A stretch of DNA of 64,000 bases from CAZNFR01 sp964572225 (GCA_964572225.1 CAZNFR010000005.1:8340-72339); one strand, 5' to 3'. Shown: positions 51,295 to 60,697, counted from the first letter of the stretch. Numbers and translations are program-made. Notes: generated by a model not told the origin, from the letters alone.

Positions 51295-52272
51295 GTGTTG
51301 AAAAAGAAATTCAGGTACAATCCGGAAACCTTAACCTTCCAGCCCGACAGCCCGGTGCTGAGGGTAAGACTGATTCGTTCTTTGCCGGTTTTGGGTATAG
51401 CTCTGGTGTTTGTTTTAACTACCTTGCATCTTTTCCAAAATAAATTCAAGTCACCCACGGTCTTGAAATTTGAGAAGCAAAAGGCCGAGTATTCTTTAAA
51501 GTTCCGGTATCTTTCGGACAAGATTCAAAGTGCTTCGGCCGTTTTAGAGCATATTCAGTATAATGATGATCATATCTATCGAACGTATTTTGAAGTGCCT
51601 CCCCTGCCAGCTTCCCAAAGGGACGCAGGATTTGGTGGAAACGCAGGTTCACCCGGATTCTATGGCACCGAATTCATCTCTCTTCTCCGGGAACTTGACG
51701 AAGAGCTGAATTCACTCTCCAAAAAGCTGAATATTCAGTCAAAGTCCTACAAGGAGATCATGGAATTAATTAAGGTGAAGGAGAAGAGGCTGGCAGCCCG
51801 GCCTGCCATCCAACCCTTAAGCATAAAGGATCTGACACGGTTCGGTTCAGCCTTTGGAATGCGGATGCATCCCATTTTGCAAGTGAATAAAATGCATGAA
51901 GGAATCGATCTGACTGCTCCCAGGGGTACGCCGGTTTATGCTACAGCCGACGGAACGATTGGTTTTGCTTCATTTACTACCGGGGGGTATGGGAATAAAA
52001 TTATCATTGACCATGGCTACGGATATCAGACCCTTTATGGTCATCTTTTTAAAATGAATGTGGCTCCCGGTGACAAAGTGAAAAGGGGTGATGTAATCGG
52101 CACTGTTGGGTCCACAGGGCTCTCCACCACACCACACCTTCATTACGAGGTGATCGTCAACAACCGGAAAGTTAATCCGATCCACTATTATGCCAATGAC
52201 CTCTCGGCCGATGAATTTGATAAAATGATAAGACTGCTTTCCGAAGCCGATCCTTCCTTCGATATCAATTAA
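51295..52272 (+). CDS. Membrane-anchored M23 (LytM-type) metallopeptidase, copy 3 (GTG start)
   Basis: A 325-residue paralogue. No ATG is suitable; a GTG at 51295 gives a start that lines up residue for residue with copy 1 (KKKFRYNPETLTF against RAKYYYNSETLRF). The layout is the same: a membrane helix (26-45), a coiled-coil-like region (50-170), then the M23 domain with KMHEGIDLTAP, LYGHLFKMN and TPHLHYEV, so it is predicted active. Copies 1 and 3 also share AGFGG and QPIS or QPLS segments, making them closer to each other than to copy 2. It follows copy 2 by 12 bases and is probably translated from the same message. Confidence 0.9.
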   Translation: MLKKKFRYNPETLTFQPDSPVLRVRLIRSLPVLGIALVFVLTTLHLFQNKFKSPTVLKFEKQKAEYSLKFRYLSDKIQSASAVLEHIQYNDDHIYRTYFEVPPLPASQRDAGFGGNAGSPGFYGTEFISLLRELDEELNSLSKKLNIQSKSYKEIMELIKVKEKRLAARPAIQPLSIKDLTRFGSAFGMRMHPILQVNKMHEGIDLTAPRGTPVYATADGTIGFASFTTGGYGNKIIIDHGYGYQTLYGHLFKMNVAPGDKVKRGDVIGTVGSTGLSTTPHLHYEVIVNNRKVNPIHYYANDLSADEFDKMIRLLSEADPSFDIN

Positions 52273-52437
52273 TCGGAAAAACCATACTCACGAATCGAAA
52301 TCCTGCAATTCGGACAGGAACTTTTGAACATTCTTTTTATTTTCAGGCAAATTTTTTTTTGAGCGCAGACTTTTAGCTGCAGAATCGACCGGAAGTATTC
52401 AAGGATCTTAACGAATCTTTGTTTTTTTATATCAATT

Positions 52438-53643
52438 ATGACAAAATCAATACAAAATAGAATCCCTGAAGTGAAAACCAGCCGCATTCTGGTTATATTG
52501 ATATTACTGGTGATCCCTTTTTATTCGATGCACTCGCAGGTTCCGGGTGATTATTCCGGATTCCGGGATAGAATGAAAATAAAGGACAGAGCAGGGGCAA
52601 GGCTTACCATCAATCCGCCCGACAGTTCACTGATTGTCGGAGCCTGGACGGGCAGAGACCTTGTTCCACTCAGGACGATCAGGATTATGGCAGTAGGTGA
52701 TATCATGCCCGGAACCGATTATCCTGATCCTTCCTATCTCCCTCCTTCCTGCTCCGAGTTGTTTGATCCGGTTCGCAGCCTGCTTTCCGGAGCCGACCTG
52801 GCTGTCGGAAACCTGGAGGGGGTATTTTCCTCCCGTGGAGGTAGTCCCAAGAATTGCAATGATCCGAAAACCTGTTACGTCTTCAGGATGCCCGACGATT
52901 ATCTCGATTGCATAATGGATGCAGGATTTGACCTGCTTGGGGTTGCCAATAATCATGTAAATGATTTTGGGTATCAGGGAAGGTTGAATACCATTGATCT
53001 TCTGACCCGCAAAGGGGTTCCCTTTGCCGGATTCCCCTCTCATTCCTATACCATCGTTGAATCGGCGGGGTTGAAAATCGGATTCTGTGCCTTTGCCCCA
53101 CATACCGGAACGCTCGATCTCAAAGATTATAATGCAGCCGCTGCCCTTGTGGGTATCCTTAAAGAAAAGACTGACCTGGTCATTGTTTCCTTCCATGGAG
53201 GGGCAGAGGGCCGGGATCATCAACACGTTACCGGGAAAGATGAGATTTACCTTGGTTACAACCGGGGGAATATCCGTTACTTTTCCCAACGCGTCATTGA
53301 AGCGGGAGCAGATCTGGTTTTTGGCCATGGCCCCCATGTGGTAAGAGCCATGGAATTTTATCAGGGTAAACTGATTGCCTACAGCCTGGGTAACTTTTGT
53401 ACCTACCGTAGGTTCAATCTCTCCGGTCCTAATGCCTATGCCCCGATCCTGGAAGTGGAAATGGATGAATTCGGAAATTTCCAATATGGAAAAATCCATT
53501 CTTTTCTTCAGCTCGGGGAAGGTGGACCCGTTCCTGATCCTGAAGAAAATGCTTTCAACCGGATAAAGGATCTCTCGAATTTTGATTTTCCTGATACCGG
53601 TCCCCGCTTTGAAACTAAAGGAAACTTTACTCTGCAGAAATGA
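52438..53643 (+). CDS. CapA-family (PGA_cap) metallophosphatase-like protein, copy 1
   Basis: A 401-residue exported protein. A signal or anchor helix is at residues 16-32. The CapA domain has VGDIMPGTDYP for the first metal motif, GNLEGVFSSRGG, GVANNHVNDFG, VSFHGGAEGRDHQ and VFGHGPHVVRAME, all motifs of the PgsA/CapA calcineurin-like family named after poly-gamma-glutamate capsule synthesis. No other capsule gene is nearby, so that role should not be assumed. Its stop overlaps the start of the PQQ-propeller gene (ATGA). A second CapA-like gene is at 57.6 kb. Confidence 0.87.
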   Translation: MTKSIQNRIPEVKTSRILVILILLVIPFYSMHSQVPGDYSGFRDRMKIKDRAGARLTINPPDSSLIVGAWTGRDLVPLRTIRIMAVGDIMPGTDYPDPSYLPPSCSELFDPVRSLLSGADLAVGNLEGVFSSRGGSPKNCNDPKTCYVFRMPDDYLDCIMDAGFDLLGVANNHVNDFGYQGRLNTIDLLTRKGVPFAGFPSHSYTIVESAGLKIGFCAFAPHTGTLDLKDYNAAAALVGILKEKTDLVIVSFHGGAEGRDHQHVTGKDEIYLGYNRGNIRYFSQRVIEAGADLVFGHGPHVVRAMEFYQGKLIAYSLGNFCTYRRFNLSGPNAYAPILEVEMDEFGNFQYGKIHSFLQLGEGGPVPDPEENAFNRIKDLSNFDFPDTGPRFETKGNFTLQK

Positions 53644-55100
53644 GATTTATTGCAACATTCCTGTTATCCGGGTTGTGGATGTCCGGATTCACCCAGTTTA
53701 ATGCCGACAGCCTTTTTAGTACCGATAGTATTGACTTCCTTATTCCCACATTTCGGGGCAATACGGAAAGAAACTTTTATGGGGATGGAAGGATCAACCG
53801 CCTGGATCTGATATGGAAATTTGAACTGGGCGAGGGAATTACGGTTATCAGCCGAAAATTAGGTGAGCGAACCTGGCAGGGAGCCGGATGGACGGGTCAG
53901 CCTCTGTTGATTGCAGAAGGAAAGGATACCTTTGTTATTCAGGGGGCTTATGATCATCATCTGAGGAAGATCAATGCCCTAACCGGTAAAGAAGTTTGGA
54001 GATACAAGTATGACGATGTTATAAAAAGTACCGGTACAATCTGGGCTAACAGAAACGCCCGAAACCGGGAAGAATCCATTGTCATTATGCAGGGAAGCAG
54101 ACTCGGGATCCATCATTACCTGGACACCGATTTTGTGCCCAGTTACCGCGGGATTTCCTATTTCACCGGAAAAGAATTATGGCGACTCGATGTGGAATTT
54201 ACCGACTCCTACAGCCGGGATGTGGATGCCTCATCGGTCATGTTTGACGATACTGCCTATATCGGACTCGAAAACTCCCGTTTTATCGTCTTTAATCCGG
54301 ATCCTGCCAGGGCAAGCCTGAAGGACAGTATGCTTCAGCCAGAGATTTATGAATATCATGATCTCTATACTCCTGAAGATGTAAAAAAGCATGGCGGAAA
54401 TGTGGTTACCGAATCATCCCCGGCCATACTTGGTGACAGGATTTACCTGGCCTCGGGATCAGGACATGTATATGGTTACCACCTCAGGAAGAGAAAGATT
54501 GACTGGGATTTCTACATTTGTTCAGATATGGATGGATCGGTAGTTGTAACCAGAGACAGTTGTATTCTGGTTTCAGTTGAGAAACAATATATAAAAGGAG
54601 AAGGGGGTGTATTTAAACTGAATCCGGAATATATCGGGGATTCTGCAGTCGTTTGGTACCAACCCGTAGGAGATACATCCTATTTTAGCTGGGAAGGAGG
54701 AGTTATAGGAACTGCAGGTGTAAACGACCGGTATATAACCGGAGGGCAAACCGCCCTGGCCGTTTTTACCGCACTCGACGGATACACCTACCTGGTTGCA
54801 CACGAAGAAGTGAGAAAAGATACTCTGGTTACCGGACCGGACGGGAAAAAACAGTTTCACCCACCAGTCCTGGTTAACAAACTGGAAACCGGACCCGGGA
54901 TCGCTTCCCCCATAATTACGGCCGACAGAATTATTGTTCCAGGCTATGAAGGATTATTCTTATACAGCTATTTGCCCGATGGCAAAACGGAATTGCTGGA
55001 CCGCCTGGGGGTGGCCTTTGAAGCAAGCCCGGTCATCTGGGGCAATAAACTGTTTATCGCCGGAAGAAACGGTTTTTTCTACTGCCTCGGAGAAAAATAG
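53640..55100 (+). CDS. Exported PQQ-type beta-propeller protein
   Basis: A 486-residue protein with a signal peptide (1-19, ending GFTQ) and repeated beta blades of the PQQ/WD kind: ALTGKEVWRYKYD, YFTGKELWRLDVEF, YHLRKRKIDWDFYI and a final PVIWGNKLFIAGRNGFFY. These W-containing strand ends are typical of PQQ-like propellers, which often do not bind PQQ but serve as scaffolds. No cytochrome c motif or dehydrogenase active site is seen. It is translationally coupled to the CapA-like gene, so the two probably act together in the periplasm. Confidence 0.82.
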   Translation: MRFIATFLLSGLWMSGFTQFNADSLFSTDSIDFLIPTFRGNTERNFYGDGRINRLDLIWKFELGEGITVISRKLGERTWQGAGWTGQPLLIAEGKDTFVIQGAYDHHLRKINALTGKEVWRYKYDDVIKSTGTIWANRNARNREESIVIMQGSRLGIHHYLDTDFVPSYRGISYFTGKELWRLDVEFTDSYSRDVDASSVMFDDTAYIGLENSRFIVFNPDPARASLKDSMLQPEIYEYHDLYTPEDVKKHGGNVVTESSPAILGDRIYLASGSGHVYGYHLRKRKIDWDFYICSDMDGSVVVTRDSCILVSVEKQYIKGEGGVFKLNPEYIGDSAVVWYQPVGDTSYFSWEGGVIGTAGVNDRYITGGQTALAVFTALDGYTYLVAHEEVRKDTLVTGPDGKKQFHPPVLVNKLETGPGIASPIITADRIIVPGYEGLFLYSYLPDGKTELLDRLGVAFEASPVIWGNKLFIAGRNGFFYCLGEK

Positions 55101-55159
55101 AGATTCAGATTGATTTTTGTCTGCATTTTTCTTACTTTGGGATTCAATTCAAAATCCCT

Positions 55160-55498
55160 ATGCCTTACAAGGAGCCCACAGTCGAAAAACTTTTCTACTC
55201 TATAGGAGAAGTGGCTGAAATCTTTAACGTAAATACCTCACTAATCCGATTTTGGGAAAAGGAATTTACCATTATCAAGCCTAAAAAAAACAAAAAGGGA
55301 AATCGGTTATTTACCAAAGAGGACATTGAAAACTTCCATATAATCTACCATCTTGTCAAAGAAAGAGGTATGACACTTAAGGGCGCCCAGAAAAAAATGA
55401 AGGAAAACCGGGAAGATACCGTAAATAATTTCGAGGTTATACGAACCCTGGAAGGGATCAAACAAATGCTGCTGGAAATTAAGGAAGAAATGGATTAG
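55160..55498 (+). CDS. MerR family transcriptional regulator
   Basis: A 112-residue DNA-binding protein. The winged helix-turn-helix is at residues 11-80 with YSIGEVAEIFNVNTSLIRFWEKEF and KKNKKGNRLFTKEDIENFHII, the classic MerR pattern. A short coiled-coil helix closes the C-terminus (EGIKQMLLEIKEEM). There is no cysteine-rich or large effector domain, so the inducer is unknown. The same small MerR type is widespread in Bacteroidota. It lies 59 bases after the PQQ gene and is followed by a 181-base gap with no feature I can call. Confidence 0.88.
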   Translation: MPYKEPTVEKLFYSIGEVAEIFNVNTSLIRFWEKEFTIIKPKKNKKGNRLFTKEDIENFHIIYHLVKERGMTLKGAQKKMKENREDTVNNFEVIRTLEGIKQMLLEIKEEMD

Positions 55499-55679
55499 CT
55501 GTACAAATCAGGACAATTTCCCTTTTTCTGACTACCCATATTATTTCAAAGACAAAAATGATGGTAACAGGGAAACAAATATTAATGAACAATTTTAACG
55601 GTATTGACTTATAGCAATAATGGCAGGAATATGATCTTTCATTTAGGGTAAATCCCAAGCAATCAAAAAAAGTAAACGA

Positions 55680-56774
55680 GTGATTTTAAAAGACATAATT
55701 TCCTTTTTCGATGAGTTTGCTCCCTTTCCACTGCAGGAGTCTTATGATAACTCGGGTTTGCAAATAGGAATTCCTGACCAGGAGATCAATGGGGCACTGA
55801 TCTGCATTGATGTAACAATGTCAGTACTGATGGAAGCTGCAGATCATGATCTCAACCTGATCATCTCTCACCATCCACTTATTTTCAATTCCCTGAAATC
55901 CCTTACCGGAAAAAGTGAAACGGAAAGAGTTATCTTCGAGGCTGTCCGCCGGAACATCGCTGTTTTATCTGTTCATACCAATGCAGACAGCGTTGCCAAC
56001 GGGGTAAATGGAAAGATTTGCGATAAACTGGGTCTGGTGAACAGAACCATCCTTGTCCCGGCAGTTGACCGTCTGCTTAAACTGGTATTTTTCGTACCGG
56101 AAGACCATGCTGAGGGGGTGAGGAATGCTGTTTTTGAAGCCGGTGCAGGGGTAATCGGAAATTATGACCAGTGTAGCTTTAACGCTGCAGGTCAGGGTAC
56201 ATTCAGGGGTGGGGAAAAAGCGGACCCTTTTGTGGGGGAAAAAGGAAAGTTGCATTTTGAAAAGGAACTTAGAGTGGAAACCATTCTTCCCGTTTACCTG
56301 AAAAATAAAATTGTATCCGCTCTGATCGCCGCTCATCCCTACGAAGAAGTGGCCTATGATCTGTATCCCCTTTCCAACACCTGGCCCGGGGCAGGAATAG
56401 GCATTTTGGGTGAGTTTGAAGAAGAAATGGAAGAACACGAGTTTCTCAATGCCCTTAAGGTTGTTTTCAATGCCGGTTGCATTCGATATACCGCTCTTCT
56501 CGAAAAGAAAATAAAAAAAGTGGCAGTTTGCGGCGGAAGTGGAAGCTCATTTTTGAAGAAAGCCATTTCCATGGGAGCAGATGCATTTGTAAGCGCCGAT
56601 TTCAAGTATCATCAATTCTTTGATGCCGAAGGAAAAATCCTGATCGCAGATATCGGACATTATGAAAGTGAGCAATTTACAAAAGAACTTTTTTATGAAG
56701 CCATGTCAAAAAAATTCCCTAAATTTGCAGTTCGTTTGTCGGAAGTAAATACAAATCCTATTAATTACCTATAA
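55680..56774 (+). CDS. Nif3-like dinuclear metal centre protein (GTG start)
   Basis: A 364-residue protein of the Nif3/YbgI family in its long form with an internal insert (about residues 120-235) as in YqfO. The metal residues are in IISHHPLIFNSLKSL and VLSVHTNADSVANGVN, and the C-terminal ADIGHYESEQFTKEL supplies further ligands. The start is a GTG at 55680, which opens directly into the family N-terminus (DIISFFDEFAPFPLQESYDN). Family members form hexamers with a GTP cyclohydrolase-like fold, and their reaction is not settled. It is 5 bases before the zinc-ribbon gene, an often-seen pairing. Confidence 0.92.
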   Translation: MILKDIISFFDEFAPFPLQESYDNSGLQIGIPDQEINGALICIDVTMSVLMEAADHDLNLIISHHPLIFNSLKSLTGKSETERVIFEAVRRNIAVLSVHTNADSVANGVNGKICDKLGLVNRTILVPAVDRLLKLVFFVPEDHAEGVRNAVFEAGAGVIGNYDQCSFNAAGQGTFRGGEKADPFVGEKGKLHFEKELRVETILPVYLKNKIVSALIAAHPYEEVAYDLYPLSNTWPGAGIGILGEFEEEMEEHEFLNALKVVFNAGCIRYTALLEKKIKKVAVCGGSGSSFLKKAISMGADAFVSADFKYHQFFDAEGKILIADIGHYESEQFTKELFYEAMSKKFPKFAVRLSEVNTNPINYL

Positions 56775-56779
56775 GTTCT

Positions 56780-57553
56780 ATGGCTGAACAGAAATCGAGA
56801 ATTGAAGAAACTGCGGAAATATCTGTTGAAGATAAATTGAAGGCACTTTTTCAGCTTCAGCAGGTTGATTCCGAAATTGACAAGATCAGAATATTGAGAG
56901 GGGAGCTTCCTCTGGAAGTTCAGGATCTGGAAGATGAGATTGCGGGTCTTCAAACGCGAATTCAGAACCATGAGGAAGATCTGAAAACCCTGGATCAGAG
57001 CATCTCCGGAAAGCAACAGGAGATCCTGAATGCACAATCACTCATTAAAAAATACGAAGAACAGCAGAACAATGTAAGAAACAATCGTGAATACGATTCT
57101 CTTTCAAAAGAAATTGAATATCAAACACTTGAGATAGAGCTCTGTGAGAAAAAAATCAGTGAGTTCAATGCTCAAAAGAAAGATAAGACGGGGCAGATCG
57201 AAGAGGCGAAGGGCATTCTTGAAGAAAGAACCGGAGACCTTGAAAGCAAGAAAGGCGAGTTGGAAGACATTGTTTCGGATACCCGGAAGGAAGAGGAACA
57301 GCTGAATCAGAAATCGGAGGATATATCGAAATTGATCGAGCCCCGATTGCTTACTGCATATAAAAGAATCAGGGCCAACGCAAGGAACGGACTGGCAGTG
57401 GTAAGTGTGGAAAGAGATGCCTGCGGCGGTTGCTTCAACAACATTCCACCACAGCGTCAGTTGGACATTAAATCCAGGAAAAAGATCATCGTTTGTGAAT
57501 ACTGCGGAAGGATACTCGTCGATGATGAGATCCTGGACGATGAGAAAAAATAA
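56780..57553 (+). CDS. Coiled-coil protein with C4 zinc ribbon (CT398/CdsZ-like family)
   Basis: A 257-residue protein. Residues 15-190 form a long coiled coil rich in Glu, Lys and Gln. The C-terminus holds a C4 zinc ribbon: Cys215-x2-Cys218 (CGGC) and Cys239-x2-Cys242 (CEYC). The NNIPPQRQLDI between them is the family hallmark. These proteins are usually next to a Nif3-like gene, as here; they may bind nucleic acid or act as adaptors, but the role is not known. A hairpin at 57557-57572 follows the stop. Confidence 0.9.
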   Translation: MAEQKSRIEETAEISVEDKLKALFQLQQVDSEIDKIRILRGELPLEVQDLEDEIAGLQTRIQNHEEDLKTLDQSISGKQQEILNAQSLIKKYEEQQNNVRNNREYDSLSKEIEYQTLEIELCEKKISEFNAQKKDKTGQIEEAKGILEERTGDLESKKGELEDIVSDTRKEEEQLNQKSEDISKLIEPRLLTAYKRIRANARNGLAVVSVERDACGGCFNNIPPQRQLDIKSRKKIIVCEYCGRILVDDEILDDEKK

Positions 57554-57556
57554 ATG

Positions 57557-57572
57557 CTTTCCGAAAGGAAAG
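57557..57572. terminator. Short hairpin between convergent zinc-ribbon and CapA genes
   Basis: CTTTCC and GGAAAG form a perfect six-base stem closed by a GAAA tetraloop. It begins 4 bases after the zinc-ribbon stop, in the 39-base gap to the convergent CapA gene. There is no T tract, so termination is only probable. Confidence 0.4.
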
Positions 57573-57592
57573 GGAAACTATTGAACCCGGTT

Positions 57593-58726
57593 TTACCTGA
57601 GAGTGATTTCCTCTTCATACACAGGTAACCGGGTTTTTGCTATTCCTTCCAGATGAACTGAAGTGTCATCATAAAAGAGTTTCATCTTTTCGTATTCGGC
57701 ACTTTCCATACTTAGTCCCTCGTACCACAATCTGTCCCTTCCGGCCGGAACGATTACAAAATGGTTTCCTCCTTCTTTTCTCGGGGGTTTATGCACCCAA
57801 ACCGGCAGATAGGAATAACTTTCCACCCGGGTTTCTTCGTTATTCGAATCCTTAATCAGATTTAGCTCAAAGAGGATTCCCCCATCCGTGTATCTTTTTC
57901 TTTGGTTGCTGATGAAGTTCCCAAGACTGTACACAACCAGTCCCGACCGGTTCTTGGTCCGGATCTCCCTGATAGGCTGCACCACATGGGGATGCGATCC
58001 CACAATCACATCGGCCCCGTGTTCGATCATGTATTCCGCAACCTCAAATTGAGTCCGGTCCTCTTCCCGCTGGTATTCCTTTCCCCAGTGAATGGTCGCA
58101 ACGATCATATCGGGTTCGGCGATTTTTGCCTTGTCAAGGTCAGATTTGATCTTCACCAAATCGATATAGTTAACAATGTTGGGTTCCTGTACCTTTAGGC
58201 CGTTCGTGCCGTAGGTGTAATTCAGAATGGCCAGCCTGATCCCGTTCTTTTCCAGAATCAGGGGATAGGTTCGTGCTCTGACAGAATCGTTCCGGAAGGT
58301 CCCGGTATGCAGAAGTCCTTTTTTCTGGAGGACCTCAATGGTTCTTTCCAGCCCTTTCTTTCCCCGGTCAAGACTGTGGTTGTTGGCGGTGATCATCAGA
58401 TCAAATCCGCTTTTTTTCAGACTCTCTGCCAGAGCGTCGGGGGAGGAAAATTGAGGATAGCCTTTATACGGCGGACCTCCGAGGGTGACTTCAAGATTTC
58501 CGACGGCAATATCGGCAGCCGAAATATAATCTTTTACCAGGGAGAAACAGGTATCGAAGTTATAACTTGAGTTATCCGGTTGAAGGGCAGAAAGGATATG
58601 GGAATCATGTCCCATAATATCACCGGCAAATACAAGACTTAGCTTATTTTCCGGGTTGGATTGGGAAAACAGGTTTCCGTAACTCAGGGCTAAGACTACA
58701 AAAAGGATATGCTTTATTTGCTTCAT
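57593..58726 (-). CDS. CapA-family (PGA_cap) metallophosphatase-like protein, copy 2
   Basis: A 377-residue exported protein with a signal peptide (1-21, ending LFSQ). The CapA motifs are AGDIMGHDSHI, GNLEVTLGGPP, MITANNHSLDRG, VATIHWGKEYQ and IVGSHPHVVQPI, with YSLGNFISNQ later, a closer fit to the family consensus than copy 1. The substrate is unknown; capsule synthesis should not be assumed. It is the last gene of the lemA-TPM-TPM-capA set, 3 bases after the TPM gene. Confidence 0.89.
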   Translation of the reverse strand: MKQIKHILFVVLALSYGNLFSQSNPENKLSLVFAGDIMGHDSHILSALQPDNSSYNFDTCFSLVKDYISAADIAVGNLEVTLGGPPYKGYPQFSSPDALAESLKKSGFDLMITANNHSLDRGKKGLERTIEVLQKKGLLHTGTFRNDSVRARTYPLILEKNGIRLAILNYTYGTNGLKVQEPNIVNYIDLVKIKSDLDKAKIAEPDMIVATIHWGKEYQREEDRTQFEVAEYMIEHGADVIVGSHPHVVQPIREIRTKNRSGLVVYSLGNFISNQRKRYTDGGILFELNLIKDSNNEETRVESYSYLPVWVHKPPRKEGGNHFVIVPAGRDRLWYEGLSMESAEYEKMKLFYDDTSVHLEGIAKTRLPVYEEEITLR

Positions 58727-58729
58727 ACA

Positions 58730-59494
58730 TTACCAACTGCCACTGGCTCCACCACCTCCGAAGCTTCCCCCGCCGCCACCGGAAAACCCGCCGAATCCGC
58801 CGCTCCCCGATGAGAAATTACTCCATCCTCCTCTTTGCGATCCACCGAGCATCCCCATGGCCACCCAAAACGGCAGACTCCCGCCGAGGGTACTGTGGCG
58901 CCTGCGCCGTGACCTTCCAAATATAAGAAAAAAGAGAATAAGGGGAATAATAAACCCAAAAGGTGCAGCACCGGAAGAGGTTTGCTCCCGATACTGATCG
59001 GCCGTAAACTGTCCGCTCAACAACCCCATCATTATGTTGGTTGCCTGATCCAGCCCTTTGGCATAATCGTTATTCCGAAAGTTGGGCAGAACCTCCTTTT
59101 CAATGATCCTCTTGGCAATGGCATCGGGAATGTACTGTTCCAGCCCATACCCGGTCTGGATGGTGATGTTTCTCTCCTCCGGGTAAACCACGATCACCAG
59201 ACCGTTATCTTTTCCCCTCTGTCCGACACCCCATTCCTCACCGATTTCAGCACCCATCATTTCAATAGGCTTGCCTTCATGCATATCCCTGCCGAGGGTC
59301 ACGATAAAAAACTGTGTACTGGTGCTGTCCTCATACGCACCCAGTTTCCTGTTTAGATAATTCTCGGATGAAGGGTCCAGTATATCCGCATAATCATTGA
59401 CCCAGGCATCGGGCCGGGTTTTCTCCGGGAAACTTGCCATGGCCCCTAAGACCAGGGCCAGTAATACGAAGCTTAAAACTATTCTTTTGTTCAT
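58730..59494 (-). CDS. TPM-domain membrane protein (YgcG-like) with glycine-rich tail
   Basis: A 254-residue protein from the ATG at 59494 (MNKRIVLSFVLLALVL); the open frame extends to 59662 but those residues overlap the preceding TPM gene. A signal peptide is followed by the TPM domain (30-160) with VNDYADILDPSSENYL, QFFIVTLG and GYGLEQYIPDAIAKRI, one membrane helix (about 195-210), and a C-terminal tail of Gly and Ser. This layout is that of YgcG-type proteins, often found beside LemA; the function is unknown. The two TPM genes and lemA here are 1-24 bases apart, so they are one transcript. Confidence 0.9.
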   Translation of the reverse strand: MNKRIVLSFVLLALVLGAMASFPEKTRPDAWVNDYADILDPSSENYLNRKLGAYEDSTSTQFFIVTLGRDMHEGKPIEMMGAEIGEEWGVGQRGKDNGLVIVVYPEERNITIQTGYGLEQYIPDAIAKRIIEKEVLPNFRNNDYAKGLDQATNIMMGLLSGQFTADQYREQTSSGAAPFGFIIPLILFFLIFGRSRRRRHSTLGGSLPFWVAMGMLGGSQRGGWSNFSSGSGGFGGFSGGGGGSFGGGGASGSW

Positions 59495-59495
59495 C

Positions 59496-59939
59496 TTATT
59501 CTTTTTGACCGAAAGACAGATCATCCGATAATTCATTACTGTCATCCTTCTGATAGGGAAAATGTTTCTTAAGTTGTTCGCCCGTAAGCAGGATTCCGGT
59601 GGTGAGACCCTCCGCAAAGTTACCGTCCCTGAACAGATCTCCCATTTTAAGCTTGATATCATCCCAGAAATTCTCAGGGACTCTGCTGTTTATTCCTGCA
59701 TCTCCGAGTATGGCAAATTTCCGGCTTCCAAAAGCCAGATAAAAAAGAATGCCGTTTCTTAACTCGGTTTTATGCATCCCCAGATTTTTGAAAATGTAGG
59801 CTGCACGGTCCAGAACTTCCCCGCTAACCTTTTCTTCTATATGAACCCTTATTTCGCCAGAAGTATTCAGTTCCGCTTCTTTAATGGCTGAAAGGATCTC
59901 ATTTTTCTCGGTGGTAGTGAAAAATTTTTCGGCAGACAT
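59496..59939 (-). CDS. TPM-domain protein without signal peptide
   Basis: A 147-residue protein with a TPM domain spanning nearly all of it: EKNEILSAIKEAELNTSGEIRVHIEE, ILFYLAFGSRKFAILGD and a C-terminal FAEGLTTGILLTGEQLKKHFP. It has no signal peptide and no membrane helix of its own, unlike its neighbour, so it may act on the cytoplasmic face. It is 24 bases after lemA and its stop is 1 base from the next TPM start. Paired short and long TPM proteins with LemA are common in Bacteroidota; function unknown. Confidence 0.89.
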   Translation of the reverse strand: MSAEKFFTTTEKNEILSAIKEAELNTSGEIRVHIEEKVSGEVLDRAAYIFKNLGMHKTELRNGILFYLAFGSRKFAILGDAGINSRVPENFWDDIKLKMGDLFRDGNFAEGLTTGILLTGEQLKKHFPYQKDDSNELSDDLSFGQKE

Positions 59940-59963
59940 ACGCTCTTTTTTGATTTGGAAAGA

Positions 59964-60548
59964 TTAAAATTCGACTTCGGGTGCCTGTTCGGCTCCGGGA
60001 TCCGACTCAAAATATCCTTTTCTGTCGAACCCGAAAATCGCAGCAACAATGTTTCTCGGGAATCTCCGTACCGAGGTGTTGTAGGCACCTACCGCGTCAT
60101 TGAATTTTTTTCTTTCAAAAGCGATTCGGTTTTCCGTTCCTTCCAGCTGTGCCTGGAGTTCCAGAAAGTTCTGATTGGCTTTAAGGTCAGGGTACCTTTC
60201 CACCGTTACCAGCAAACGGGATAAGGCCGAGCTCAACTGATCCTGGGCCGACTGGAAGTTCTGTATGGCCTCGGGTGTCAGATTCTCTGCATCCACATTG
60301 ATGCTGGTGGCCTGTGCACGGGCTTCGATAACCTGTGTCAGGGTTTCCTGTTCGAAATCTGCGGCACCCTTTACGGTGGCCACCAGATTCGGGATCAGAT
60401 CGGCCCTTCTCTGGTAGGCATTCTCAACCTGGGCCCATTGTTGATTGATGCTTTCTTCTGCCTCAACAAGCCGGTTATAACCACAACCTGACAAAAATGG
60501 CAGAACCATAAGGATGGATAGGAGGGCAAGAAAACTTCTTCGTTTCAT
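59964..60548 (-). CDS. lemA: LemA family lipoprotein
   Basis: A 194-residue protein with a lipoprotein signal (LPFLSGCGYN, Cys at residue 22). The LemA signature INQQWAQVENAYQRRADLIP is followed by NLVATVKG and, in the second half, YPDLKANQNFLELQAQLEGT and NRIAFERKKFNDAVGAYNT. The protein is a helical bundle expected to sit in the envelope. LemA is often found with TPM proteins, as here. The reason for the partnership is not known. It is the first gene of its set. I see no TAnnTTTG match upstream. Confidence 0.94.
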   Translation of the reverse strand: MKRRSFLALLSILMVLPFLSGCGYNRLVEAEESINQQWAQVENAYQRRADLIPNLVATVKGAADFEQETLTQVIEARAQATSINVDAENLTPEAIQNFQSAQDQLSSALSRLLVTVERYPDLKANQNFLELQAQLEGTENRIAFERKKFNDAVGAYNTSVRRFPRNIVAAIFGFDRKGYFESDPGAEQAPEVEF

Positions 60549-60697
60549 AGTTTTTTAAGGTATTGAATTATAATGAGATAACTATTTAGGTTTTTTATAC
60601 TTTCCATTAACCTCAAAAACTGTTCCGAGAGAAGATATGGGAAAAAATGTCAGGTGATCCATGTTGAAGAAAAGCTGTTTGGTATTGGTGGAAATCC

